A DNA stretch of 64,000 nucleotides from Pseudalgibacter ostreae (GTDB taxonomy: Bacteria; Bacteroidota; Bacteroidia; Flavobacteriales; Flavobacteriaceae), in assembly GCF_042427585.1 (NCBI RefSeq), contig NZ_JBHMFC010000074.1, positions 62,001-126,000 on the forward strand, written 5' to 3'. A program made the position numbers and the translations under genes. Numbering within the stretch: the stretch's first letter is position 1; the number at the start of each line of letters is the position of its first letter. Shown one piece after another: positions 10,220 through 19,562 of the stretch. The notes below the pieces were generated by a model. It was not told the DNA's origin. It worked only from the letters and a program-made list of their open reading frames with translations, and made no database searches.

Positions 10220-10226
10220 TGGATAT

Positions 10227-12179
10227 TTAAGGTTTATTTAATGGTGTGTAAATTATGGTAATCTGTCCTTCTTGTAATGGTTTTTTAAAATCTACACCAA
10301 TGCGCACCGCATCTTTTCCTTCTCGTAAATGCTCTACAGGAACAGGCTCTGGACGAATAGCCACATCTCCTCCTGTACTTTTCACCTCTACTTTTACTTG
10401 TTTGGTTTTACCTTTTAAAATAATAGTACTTGAGTTTACGATTTCATATTTAGAAAACGTCATGATTGCAATACCGAAAGAAACAGGCTCTGAAGCAACA
10501 AAATGATCATCGATCTGAATAAGGCCTTCTCCAGACTTGTTGTTCACCATAGTTCTTGTTAAAGACTTTAATTCTGGCACCTCGTAAGCCGGCTTAATAT
10601 CCATCACTACCTTATCTAACGTGTCTTCAAATAATGTTTCTGTTATAACTCCTTCAAACGCTCTGCCATTAGATTGAAGCTTGTTGTTTATTCTTGGCAC
10701 GGGATGCCCCCAAGAGCTTCGTGCTTTATTATTTGGAGAGAATGATCCCGCCCTATAGGATGGAGCGCCAATATCGCCCGATATCAAATCTTCATCTAAC
10801 ACTATAATATAAGTGCCCACATCGCTATGATTATGGTTTTCTTGGTTATGTCCTGCTTTTATAGCTATAGAGAACGGCACCTGTTGTTTCCCTCTCGAAA
10901 TCACCATTCCAAAATCATCAAAATAAGTCTGATTCTCCAATTCTGGGTTCGAATTCGAAGCCTCCCCACTAAAAAGTTCAGGGTGGTCCCAGGCCATGAT
11001 TTGTTCTACAGCTTCTTCCATTCTAATTTCTGAAGGCTTTTGTGCATTATAGTATTTAGAAGACAATACCGCCGCAAAATTACTTCCAGAACTTTTGGTA
11101 TGCGACACCCCATCGGCAAAAGGCGCACAAGTACCCTTTTGGATTTCAAAATGCTCTGGAAAATTACCTATTTTTCTTAATTTTTCAGGATCATTAAAAT
11201 CAAACAAATTGATTTTTGCATTGGTATAGTCCGATAACATTTGTGCGATATACAAATAATGGTTAAAGCCATATCCCCAATATCCTAATCCTTCAGAACA
11301 ATAGCCATCAGCTCCAAAACCACTTATATAATATTTCATGCTATTTATTGCCGATCCTACTGCTGCCAAACGTTCGTCTGCATTGTTAGAATTGGTTAAT
11401 GTTACCAACAGCGCACCGCTTGTACATACCGAGTTCCAGTTACTAGTGCCATCAATCCACGTATTGTTTTCATCACGGACTTTACAGCTTTTTAGATAAG
11501 AATCGGTGATACGCCATTGCAATTGTTTTTTCACCTCAGCTCGCATAGTATCAGAAAGCGATGCTCCTAAAAGAGACTCTGCCAGTGCTAAAACACCACC
11601 AAACTTTCGAGCTCCCAAGTCTATAGAAACCCTTCTTCCTTCTAAAACCCCATTATTTTTATCGTCGTGATTAGGATGCAACCACGATTTCATATCCATA
11701 ATGGCCTGTATGTACGTGTTAATCTGTGGAACAAATCGCCCGTTATTCTCTAGGCACTCTGCTAAAATAAAATGCTCCAAACGATCCATTGTTCGGTAAT
11801 ATCTGGGCTTATAAATCCCTCTATTCCCTTCTTTATTCGCCAAACGGTATATACTATCTGAAATAGGAACTTCTGGTTCCTTATCAAACAAAGACAAGGC
11901 TTTATCTAAATAACTCTGACCAGATGCTGTAACGGCAATAGCGTCCCAATACGTTCTGTTATTAATTTCGGGGGCTGCCCGATAAGTTTCTTTTGGCATC
12001 ACGCCTTTAAGCATCTCTATTTGTTTGGCCGAGGGGTAAATGCTTTCTCCATCGGCATGCTTTAAATATTCCACAACATCTAAAGATTTCTCCTTGGCTG
12101 TACTACAGCTAAATACTAATGTAAAACACAATAAACCTCCTAAAGAAATTACTCTATTAACCCTTCTTTTAATATCCAT
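10227..12179 (-). CDS. Heparinase II/III-family polysaccharide lyase (lipoprotein, 650 aa)
   Basis: The N-terminus is a lipoprotein signal with lipobox LVFSC. An all-helical toroid domain (about 60-390) contains GTSNWNSVCTSG and GYCSEGLGYWGYG, and a beta-sandwich (about 400-640) contains the motif NHNHSDVGTY near residue 449, where the two histidines correspond to the general base and metal-binding region of heparinase II, plus a later WGHPVP histidine. These are the fold and site of the heparinase II/III superfamily, which cleaves uronic-acid-linked polysaccharides by beta-elimination. The exact PL family number is not assignable by eye. It starts a likely two-gene unit with the DUF1080 gene. 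In the 159 bp upstream there is one isolated match (CTAATAGCCC, 12227-12236) to the susC repeat. Confidence 0.85.
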   Translation of the reverse strand: MDIKRRVNRVISLGGLLCFTLVFSCSTAKEKSLDVVEYLKHADGESIYPSAKQIEMLKGVMPKETYRAAPEINNRTYWDAIAVTASGQSYLDKALSLFDKEPEVPISDSIYRLANKEGNRGIYKPRYYRTMDRLEHFILAECLENNGRFVPQINTYIQAIMDMKSWLHPNHDDKNNGVLEGRRVSIDLGARKFGGVLALAESLLGASLSDTMRAEVKKQLQWRITDSYLKSCKVRDENNTWIDGTSNWNSVCTSGALLVTLTNSNNADERLAAVGSAINSMKYYISGFGADGYCSEGLGYWGYGFNHYLYIAQMLSDYTNAKINLFDFNDPEKLRKIGNFPEHFEIQKGTCAPFADGVSHTKSSGSNFAAVLSSKYYNAQKPSEIRMEEAVEQIMAWDHPELFSGEASNSNPELENQTYFDDFGMVISRGKQQVPFSIAIKAGHNQENHNHSDVGTYIIVLDEDLISGDIGAPSYRAGSFSPNNKARSSWGHPVPRINNKLQSNGRAFEGVITETLFEDTLDKVVMDIKPAYEVPELKSLTRTMVNNKSGEGLIQIDDHFVASEPVSFGIAIMTFSKYEIVNSSTIILKGKTKQVKVEVKSTGGDVAIRPEPVPVEHLREGKDAVRIGVDFKKPLQEGQITIIYTPLNKP

Positions 12180-12338
12180 ATCTACGATTGTTTAATCTAT
12201 ACATTTATCTTTTCAAGCATGATGGCCTAATAGCCCTATGTGTATTTATAATTTTTAAATCCCCAAAAAGCAAGTCTATATTAAACCTGATTTTTTTTTG
12301 TTGGGTAACAAACCAAACTCTTATTGAAAACCTATTTT

Positions 12339-15071
12339 TTACTTAAAATCTATTAAGCGAAGCGCTCCTACTTCAAATTGTTTTTCCTTTTGATTGTAGG
12401 TAATTTTAACCGGCACCTCATTATTTAAAAATAATTTCCCTGCTTTTATTTCGAGTACCACATTCCCTTTTTCACCAGAAGATATAACAAAATCTTTTGT
12501 TTTTAGTTGTGTTCCATTTCCCATAAACAAAATAAGATCTCCGTTTTTCTCATTACCTACTAATGCATAAGTAGCATCTGTAGAAGTCTCATTATGTTTT
12601 GCCATTTGAGAGTTAACCGTTGAAAAAACCAAGTCTTCTCTACCGGACTTATGTTTGATATGTAGCCCTACAAAATCTTTACTTTCGTTTTCGTCTTCAA
12701 AGCTTGATATACTGGCAATACTTTTACCTTCACTAGAAGTAAAGGGCTCATAAACCGAAGCAAAGGGGTGGTTCCATGCCTCGCCATGCTGTCTTGCAAC
12801 CAAGGTTAAATAAGGAGCTTCAGAAACATTATACGGAAGACCACCTCCATCACGGAAAGCCTTATTTGGCGGTGACTTTACAGTAAACACTTCACGTCCT
12901 TCCGTTCCTTTCATCCATAGATTCATAAAAACATCATCTTCTCCCTCGGGCATATCTATTTTCCACTCTGCTTGATAGTCGTTATTCGTGCGCACGGATT
13001 TTTTATCCCACATATAATCAAAGGCATACAAATGACCTCCAGCAAACCCCATTTCTTCACTCGGACTAAGCTTTAGCGGTGTTCCTTTTGCATCGCTCAC
13101 AGACATGCTCTGACCTAAGTTATGATAGAAATAATCGTGAAACTTATCGCCTTTACGTTGCTTTTTAGAACGGAAAATATCCACATAATAACCTGTCGTT
13201 TCTCCGGTTTTAACAATACTAGCCAATCGACTTTGATCACTACGGGTTTCTGGCTCCAAAAAGAAAACATCGGAATAGGTGATATTAGGATAAAACCCTT
13301 CTTTTTGCTCAGATTTTGGATATTGCCCCATTAAATCAAAGGCATGATTACTTAACATTTCGGTGTATGACGATTTCCCGTCAACCATAACCGTATTATG
13401 GGCTGGAAATTGTGAATAATATTCTAAGTAAATAGGCTGCAAATATCCAGCGCCTTTCCCAGGATCGGCTCCTTGTACAAATCCTTTTCCATAGAGTTCC
13501 ATATTAATACCATTAGCATGCATGTGGTTACCTAGAGATCCGTTTAAAGATAACATCATCCCGTCTTTCCCAATGCCCATACGTTGCACATGCCAACTAA
13601 CACTTGGTGCGTAAAACGTTTGGGTGATAAAATCTTCCCGATTGGCTTTGTTGTAATTAGAATTAAGGTTGAGAGGCTTACTTTCAAAAAAAGAAGATAT
13701 CTCCGCTCTAGGTTTAGCGCTACCTGTTGAGCGCTCTGCCTCATCAGTAAATAAGCGGTACATACCAGTAAACTCTCTTTCTTGTGCTTTATCTCCATTT
13801 TTCTGAGCAATTCGTATCATATCGGCTATAGCACGAGTGCTAATACCACTGTAATTGGAGTCTCCAAAGGCCACCGTTTGATCATTAGGAAACAAATACT
13901 GAGGCATCATTTTTACGGCCTTAGTCATTACAGGTGTAAAGGGTAAAATATTATGATCAAATGTATTATCAAAATCTCTAATAAAGCTGGTAAGACTACT
14001 GGTTACCCCTAAAGAATAACTTGGGCATTCGTTCCATACGCCATTGGTTTTATCATAACCATAGTCTAAAAACTTGTTAAGCGACCACTGTCTTGCAGAA
14101 GTAACGTTTAAAATATAATCGATATAATATTCTCTGCCCTTTTTATCTTCATAGTTTTTATTATCCTGTAAAACCATGGCGGCTTTCAAAATAATATTGG
14201 CTTGGTGTAAATTCCAGTTGTTTTGCGGTACACCATTTTTAATGATTTGATCGATCCATCTTTTAATAGTGGCATCATACATCTTGATGTTTTCAGGATG
14301 CGCTGCTTCAATATATTGATGTAAAAAATCGTAAAGCTCTGCGATATCCGTAAGAACATTTTCATGAATAACTTGAAAATTAGTGAAGCCTACTAAGGTT
14401 TGAATATGGCCATTAAGCAAATCTACAGGCTCACTTCGATACGACATTCCCTCCATATACGTATGGAATATATCATATGAAAATTCAGCAAAACGCTTAT
14501 CATTCTCTAACCAATATAGAAATGAGGCGTCTCTTGCCAAGCCTATAATCCGTTCATTAATAGAATAAATTATACGACCTGTTTTTGATATCTCGGCCCA
14601 CTCAAAAGGGTGGCCTTCTTTACTCCGATTAGGTAAATACAAACCACGTGGATCATCCATATAAGGTAAAACATCTTCCAGTTTTGGTGTGCCATAAGGT
14701 GTGGTATAGTCGCGAGAACCAACAAAGCGAACCGTAGGAACTGGAGCTTCTCCATCGGCATGAGAGTAATGTATGCCATTAACATAAACATTGGCAGACT
14801 TTGTTTTCCAATACATTTGCAATCGCGAGACCATCCATTCTTTATCATCTACATGGCGTTCTACATAGTTATCTACTTTGTTATGGATTCCTTTAAGCAC
14901 CTCTTGCGCCCAAGTTTCTTTTTTTATTGTTTTTTGAAGATTCTTTTTACCTTTTTGGGTAATATACATTCGAGGATATCCTTGCTCTAAATGATTAGGA
15001 AGCGGAATTTGGGCATACATAGATCCTCCTAATAAAATCAATACAATTAATGTGGTTACGGTTGCTTTCAT
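12339..15071 (-). CDS. Heparinase II/III-family polysaccharide lyase (910 aa)
   Basis: A signal peptide ends at about residue 20 (GGSMYAQ). A long helical toroid domain (about 30-490, with NNWNLHQANIIL and NGVWNECPSYSLGV) is followed by a beta-sandwich with NHMHANGI near 515 and FPAHNTVMVDG near 557. The paired histidines, the Asp in GADPGKG and the His of AHNT line up with the catalytic and zinc ligands known for heparinase II, so an active lyase is expected. It is clearly paralogous to the 934- and 890-residue lyases at 29412 and 32218: all three share a start pattern P-R-x-[YF], VSRLxMxWK and a P-[VL]-[PA]-T-V-R block. The extra length over the 624-650 residue relatives is in the N-terminal region and C-terminal beta domains. 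Confidence 0.87.
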   Translation of the reverse strand: MKATVTTLIVLILLGGSMYAQIPLPNHLEQGYPRMYITQKGKKNLQKTIKKETWAQEVLKGIHNKVDNYVERHVDDKEWMVSRLQMYWKTKSANVYVNGIHYSHADGEAPVPTVRFVGSRDYTTPYGTPKLEDVLPYMDDPRGLYLPNRSKEGHPFEWAEISKTGRIIYSINERIIGLARDASFLYWLENDKRFAEFSYDIFHTYMEGMSYRSEPVDLLNGHIQTLVGFTNFQVIHENVLTDIAELYDFLHQYIEAAHPENIKMYDATIKRWIDQIIKNGVPQNNWNLHQANIILKAAMVLQDNKNYEDKKGREYYIDYILNVTSARQWSLNKFLDYGYDKTNGVWNECPSYSLGVTSSLTSFIRDFDNTFDHNILPFTPVMTKAVKMMPQYLFPNDQTVAFGDSNYSGISTRAIADMIRIAQKNGDKAQEREFTGMYRLFTDEAERSTGSAKPRAEISSFFESKPLNLNSNYNKANREDFITQTFYAPSVSWHVQRMGIGKDGMMLSLNGSLGNHMHANGINMELYGKGFVQGADPGKGAGYLQPIYLEYYSQFPAHNTVMVDGKSSYTEMLSNHAFDLMGQYPKSEQKEGFYPNITYSDVFFLEPETRSDQSRLASIVKTGETTGYYVDIFRSKKQRKGDKFHDYFYHNLGQSMSVSDAKGTPLKLSPSEEMGFAGGHLYAFDYMWDKKSVRTNNDYQAEWKIDMPEGEDDVFMNLWMKGTEGREVFTVKSPPNKAFRDGGGLPYNVSEAPYLTLVARQHGEAWNHPFASVYEPFTSSEGKSIASISSFEDENESKDFVGLHIKHKSGREDLVFSTVNSQMAKHNETSTDATYALVGNEKNGDLILFMGNGTQLKTKDFVISSGEKGNVVLEIKAGKLFLNNEVPVKITYNQKEKQFEVGALRLIDFK

Positions 15072-15144
15072 TTTTATTTTATAAATACTGAGTTTTAATT
15101 CTATTTTATCTCTGTTTGTTAAACACCTTATCGTTTTAATATAT

Positions 15145-17019
15145 TCAACCCGAAATGCTTACTTTTATGAATAGTTCATCATCCGTAATAAGATGTGACG
15201 GGAATCTTATTTCCAATCTTTTTAAGCCTTCCTTTTTTTTATCTAAGTAAAATATTGGAGGGTCTAATGACATTACGGAAGGCGTAAACTCTGGGTGTGA
15301 GAGTATCTCTAAGGTTACACGTTTCCCGCCTTGTCTTAATATAGCGCCGCCTTTAACCAAGGTTACATCGGCTTGTGTTATTAACTGCCAAGTGATCAAT
15401 TCGGTATCTTCCAACAACTCTACCGTATCTTCAATAACAAGTGATTGCGGACTATCCTTTATAAATCTACGCGTAGCATTTTTTAATTGCCCTTTAAAAG
15501 TAGGTGACATATCGAGGGTTGTTTCTGGTCTTTCACCAGGTTTAAAATCGATAATCGTTGATTTACCATCTACAACATGCAGTTGATTATTTACAGATAA
15601 AGTACTGTGTCCGAAATTATTATTGTTAAGCAATTTCCAACGATCACAATCCTGACAAAACTCCCATAACTTGAAGCCTGTTCGTTCTATATCTCCATAA
15701 TGATGGATCTTACCAATCTCCACACTCCAACGTTCTCCAAACAATTCAAAAACAAACGACCCAGCATCTAAATTTCCATGCCCCACCTTTCCTTTGCCAC
15801 CTTTAGCGCCGAAATAATATTTGTTTGAATCCTCTGGGCCACCTGTAAAAAACACGACAGGATTAGGGCCATCTCCTTTCCATTCGGTTGGTAGTGCCAA
15901 CGCCCCTTTTTCTTCATATTGTGCCATCCACACTAACGAAACACCCGCTAAGTTAGATAAGCTGTTCATATCTTCTGGTGTTTGCATAAATTTCTCCGTC
16001 TCAAAAAACGATTTGTTTCCAGTTTTTGAGGCAAACCAAGCTAAAGTTACGTCACCATTTTCATCTGTACGATCTCCACAATCGCCATAATTATACAACA
16101 ATCCAGAAGGTGCATTACATAATTTTCTAAACACAGCACTCTCTTTAAACCCTGGATAATTAAACATTCCAAAATCGGTCTCAAAAGCACTTTCAAACAT
16201 TGCTGCTGTAGTTACAGAAAACGAGGTTCCATAACGCCAATACGTGGCCCCTTCAGGATAAACCCCATCAGGCCCATACGAATCTAGCGCAAGCACCATA
16301 CTGTTTAAAGCTCTTTTTATTGTTTTAGCAGCCAATTCGGGTTCCACTTCCGCTATAACAATAGCCGCCGCTACCATCCCGGTATGACAGACTTGGTTCC
16401 AATTACTATGACTAGAAACCCAGTGCGGTTGCTCACCATTCTCTGGCCAACTTGGTTTTAATCCTTTTTCTACAAGTGCTTTTTTAGCTAAAACTATAGT
16501 AGATTCTGGCAGATCTCCGGCTGTCCAATCTAAAGCTATCGAAACCGCTAAGGCCATTTCACTTACATCTAAGAAGTGCTTAGGGTTCCAGCTCGGAAAA
16601 TTACAGGCAGCAATAACCTCCTCATTAATTCGGTTTAAGATGCTACGGTCTTTTTCTACCCTATAAACCATGGCCAGCATATTAATTCTATTGAGCATAT
16701 CTCTAGAAATGTCTAATTGATTATCCTGAGACCGGTCTTCCATAGGGATATCAAGATTAATTATAGGTTTCTCAAAAACACGTTCTGCATTCAATTTAAT
16801 AGCTGCATACACGTTTTGAATAAGCGGGTTTGTATTTATTTTTTGCTTTAAGTTCTTCTCAATTTTATCATTAAGTACCAGTCGTGGGGATTGCTTTTTT
16901 AAATAACTTTTAAGATACTGAACGGACATGGGGTTTTCTAGTTCCTGAGCCTTTACTGAAGCGCCAAGAAACACCAGCATTAAACATGCACTTAATACCC
17001 ATGTATGTGTTTTATTCAT
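15145..17019 (-). CDS. Heparinase II/III-family polysaccharide lyase (624 aa, HGNLDAGSF subtype)
   Basis: The signal peptide ends near residue 24 (ASVKAQ). The toroid domain contains SHSNWNQVCHTG and GVYPEGATYWRYG, and the beta-sandwich contains GHGNLDAGSFVFELFGERW near residue 414 and a later FGHSTLSVNNQLH. The first catalytic His is kept, but the position of the second His of the usual H-x-H pair is Asn; this Asn variant occurs widely in heparinase-like lyases. The gene stands between a 528-bp gap upstream and a 73-bp gap downstream, then another lyase, so it may begin a lyase transcript running to 9395. Reaction by beta-elimination is inferred from the fold; the cleaved linkage is unknown. 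Confidence 0.85.
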   Translation of the reverse strand: MNKTHTWVLSACLMLVFLGASVKAQELENPMSVQYLKSYLKKQSPRLVLNDKIEKNLKQKINTNPLIQNVYAAIKLNAERVFEKPIINLDIPMEDRSQDNQLDISRDMLNRINMLAMVYRVEKDRSILNRINEEVIAACNFPSWNPKHFLDVSEMALAVSIALDWTAGDLPESTIVLAKKALVEKGLKPSWPENGEQPHWVSSHSNWNQVCHTGMVAAAIVIAEVEPELAAKTIKRALNSMVLALDSYGPDGVYPEGATYWRYGTSFSVTTAAMFESAFETDFGMFNYPGFKESAVFRKLCNAPSGLLYNYGDCGDRTDENGDVTLAWFASKTGNKSFFETEKFMQTPEDMNSLSNLAGVSLVWMAQYEEKGALALPTEWKGDGPNPVVFFTGGPEDSNKYYFGAKGGKGKVGHGNLDAGSFVFELFGERWSVEIGKIHHYGDIERTGFKLWEFCQDCDRWKLLNNNNFGHSTLSVNNQLHVVDGKSTIIDFKPGERPETTLDMSPTFKGQLKNATRRFIKDSPQSLVIEDTVELLEDTELITWQLITQADVTLVKGGAILRQGGKRVTLEILSHPEFTPSVMSLDPPIFYLDKKKEGLKRLEIRFPSHLITDDELFIKVSISG

Positions 17020-17547
17020 AAACTCAGTTGTTTTTTCTAAACAAATAAAATTAAGAGACGTGAATAAACTAAAGCCACATGCCGTAGGTTCGTATTACAA
17101 GCACCACGTTTAAAAATTAAATGTACAGCACCTAGTGATCTTGTTTGGTTTAACACAGAATAACTCTTTTTATATTTTATAATTTAGTAGTTGTATAAAA
17201 CTATAGCTTATCGCAACCACACCTTATAAATTATGATTTAAATACTATAAGTTATCGTTCATTATCTAATAAAATTGCAAATGGCTTTTATACAAGCGCG
17301 ACTTGGCTTGAAACCTCGAGTATTAAAACCCGCACTTCATGCTTGCTCTTAAAGTCTTCTTCATTGTTATATTAATAGACGCTGTTAAAGATTTGTTCGG
17401 GAATTATTATTAAATAACCAACCCAGCTCCCTACTTGATCTAAAAATCAAGATGCATAACACAGCTCATTTAGAAGACAAACTCTAAAAAAAACGCCCGT
17501 TTTGCTTTATATTTTCTTTCCTAATTTACAAAAGCTCTTTTTTAGTA
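17020..17547. other. 528-bp gap, largest non-coding stretch in the window
   Basis: No reading frame of note occurs here on either strand. The right end contains the terminator of the sulfatase gene (17486-17503). The middle, 17200-17257, is AT-rich and holds three loose copies of TATAnnTTAT at 17202, 17225 and 17246, spaced 23 and 21 bp; the outer two share 12 of 14 bases (ACTATA..TTATCG). A regulatory role upstream of the lyase gene is possible, but with this base composition the pattern could be chance. I found no TAnnTTTG promoter element. Confidence 0.35.
17486..17503 (-). terminator. Rho-independent terminator after the 610-aa sulfatase gene
   Basis: On the minus strand the bases read AAAAC-GGGC-GTTTT followed directly by further T, eight T in total. 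The stem is short and mostly A-T, so efficiency may be modest, but the position 45 bp after the stop codon of the sulfatase gene and the clean T run support the call. Confidence 0.5.
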
Positions 17548-19380
17548 TTATTTCGAAAAGGTATCGGCTTGCACATAGTTATAATAAACTGCTCCCTCCA
17601 TCTCTCCTGAGGCATTATAAAACCATGTTTGTATAAACGCCGGACCTTTTGGCAAATCTTTTAATGTAAACCTTACCCCATCTGCATTTGGTTCTGCATC
17701 CTTTTTTGCGTCCACATACACCTTTTCGCCATTCCATATTTTTATACGCGCGCTGGCTATATCGAGAGCAGCAGAAGTATGGGTTTCATCATAAACCACT
17801 GTAGAAACCCCCGACGTTAATGTGGTTTCTTTTTCAATCTCTTTTGGCCATCGACGCAAATCAAAATGATAGGTTCCTGCTTTTTCAAATGCTACAGCAA
17901 TAAAACCACTACCTTTATCACCCTTCATTACATTTGCTTGATTCCAAATTACGGTACCATGAAAATCGTGGGCATGAAGCGTAACTTCGGGCTCCTTTGG
18001 ACTACCGATAATAATTCGGGGGTATTCATGGGCACGTTCTTCTACAAGCTGCCACCAATTTTCGTATTCCTGTTTCAGTTCTGCTACAATCTTTTTATGC
18101 GCATTATGTTCTATTAAATTCTCTTGTTGTTTAATGTCTTTTAACACATCATATAACTCCCAGTCGCTACGACTACTTTCACGAACCAATCGCCATTTGC
18201 GAACTATGTGATTTCCATCCCAAACATCTTTTTTTACAGAAAGTTTTTTGTATTTCTCAGGAAGTTCTGTCCACATATCGTTAATAGTAACCGCCCTGTT
18301 TTTATATTCAACAGGATCGTTTATAGGGTCTTTATCAAGAAACCCCTTAAAACTCTTTCCTCGAATTTTTAAATTTTCCGGCCTATGCGCGACATCCTTC
18401 AAACCTATAAGATCCATAAAAGTTGGCAACCAATCTATATGGGCCGTTAGAGGCAAAACATCTCTCCCTTTACCTGTTCCGCCAATATTTCCTGCATTCC
18501 ATCTAATAAAACAAGGGACACGAGTACCCCCATCATAATACGAGCCCTTACCGCCTCTTAAAAAGGTACTTGCGCCGTTATCTGTAGTAAAAACAAGTAT
18601 GGTATTATCAGCAATACCCCTATCTTCAAGATATTTTATTAAGCGCCCCATATTCTTATCTAGATTCTCAACAGTACCTTTAAAAGCACTCACGCCCTCG
18701 CGAGCATCTGGAGGCAAAACATGTGGGGCGTGAGCTGTAGCCGTGGGTATATATGCGAAAAAAGGCTTGTTCTTCTCTAGGTTTTCATCCATGAATTCCA
18801 TTGCCCGATTGAAAAAGAAGTTTGTTGTAAATGCCCCTTCAATACCATCATCTTCATCGGTCATTTTCACCAAACTATCATTTAACCACATACGCGCCTC
18901 ATTATTGGTATTCCCCCAATAATCTGGCTGTTGTCCTGTACCGCCACCTTTAATCCATGCGACATGTTCAAAACCACGATCTTTTGGTCGAAACGGATAA
19001 TTATCGCCTAAATGCCATTTAAAAAATAAGCCGGTGGCATAACCATTAGCCTTAAAAATATCTGCCATGGTAATTTCATCTGCCCGTAACATATTCCGAC
19101 CATTAATAGTGTGCCAAACGCCTACTACATCACTAGGTCGCCCTGTTAAAAGTGCCGCCCTAGTAGGAGAGCAGCTTGGAGAAACATGAAAATCTGTTAA
19201 CCGCACACTATCTTCGGCAAGTTTATCAATATTTGGGGTTCTTGGGCCATTTGTTTTGTAGTAAGAAAAAGCATTGTGACTTATATCATCAGGCATTACA
19301 AAAATCACATTCGGCCTATCCTGAGAAAACGCAGGCATTATTGTCACGAACATTAGTGTAAATGTTAAAAATGTTTTCAT
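17548..19380 (-). CDS. Family S1 sulfatase with C-terminal extension (610 aa)
   Basis: The signal peptide ends near residue 19 (AFSQ). The alkaline-phosphatase-type fold shows PNVIFVMPDD for the metal Asp pair, then CSPTR with the cysteine at residue 70, the canonical formylglycine site, then LLTG, and TTDNGAS for further metal ligands. Residues after about 460 form an extra beta domain with GTYHFDLRRWPKE, an extension seen in many marine arylsulfatases and not present in the other sulfatases of this window. It should remove sulfate esters in the periplasm. It is monocistronic or last in its unit, with a terminator 45 bp downstream and a 182-bp gap upstream that contains a 20-bp repeat. The sugar position attacked cannot be read from sequence. 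Confidence 0.92.
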   Translation of the reverse strand: MKTFLTFTLMFVTIMPAFSQDRPNVIFVMPDDISHNAFSYYKTNGPRTPNIDKLAEDSVRLTDFHVSPSCSPTRAALLTGRPSDVVGVWHTINGRNMLRADEITMADIFKANGYATGLFFKWHLGDNYPFRPKDRGFEHVAWIKGGGTGQQPDYWGNTNNEARMWLNDSLVKMTDEDDGIEGAFTTNFFFNRAMEFMDENLEKNKPFFAYIPTATAHAPHVLPPDAREGVSAFKGTVENLDKNMGRLIKYLEDRGIADNTILVFTTDNGASTFLRGGKGSYYDGGTRVPCFIRWNAGNIGGTGKGRDVLPLTAHIDWLPTFMDLIGLKDVAHRPENLKIRGKSFKGFLDKDPINDPVEYKNRAVTINDMWTELPEKYKKLSVKKDVWDGNHIVRKWRLVRESSRSDWELYDVLKDIKQQENLIEHNAHKKIVAELKQEYENWWQLVEERAHEYPRIIIGSPKEPEVTLHAHDFHGTVIWNQANVMKGDKGSGFIAVAFEKAGTYHFDLRRWPKEIEKETTLTSGVSTVVYDETHTSAALDIASARIKIWNGEKVYVDAKKDAEPNADGVRFTLKDLPKGPAFIQTWFYNASGEMEGAVYYNYVQADTFSK

Positions 19381-19470
19381 AAAATTCTTATTTAAATTAT
19401 TTGTTAATACTTTTCATTAGTGTCTTTTTAGCATTTTTTAGGTTTCTTATGATTTAAACTATTACAACTG

Positions 19471-19510
19471 TTAATGGTTTTATACAATTCTTATAGGTTT
19501 TATTTTTCAC
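19471..19510. repeat. Imperfect 20-bp tandem direct repeat upstream of the sulfatase gene
   Basis: TTAATGGTTTTAT at 19471 is repeated as TTATAGGTTTTAT at 19491, 11 of 13 bases identical, while the remaining seven bases diverge. It lies about 90-130 bp before the start codon of the 610-aa sulfatase gene. Spacing suits binding of a dimer, but the sequence is low in complexity. Confidence 0.25.
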
Positions 19511-19562
19511 CATTAAAAACGCAAAAAAACCATAACACATTACAAACAAACACCTTGCACCA

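Noticed and set aside
12227..12236. CTAATAGCCC upstream of the 650-aa lyase as an operator
   Set aside because: Nine of ten bases match half of the susC repeat, but no second copy lies 21 bp to either side, so it is only mentioned, not called.
12278..12313. Hairpin TTTGTT-GGGT-AACAAA in the gap before the 650-aa lyase gene as a terminator
   Set aside because: The stem is weak and on the minus strand it is followed by an A run, not a T run.
17458..17473. GCTCATTTAG near the sulfatase terminator as another copy of the susC repeat
   Set aside because: Only 11 of 16 bases match and there is no tandem partner at 21 bp.
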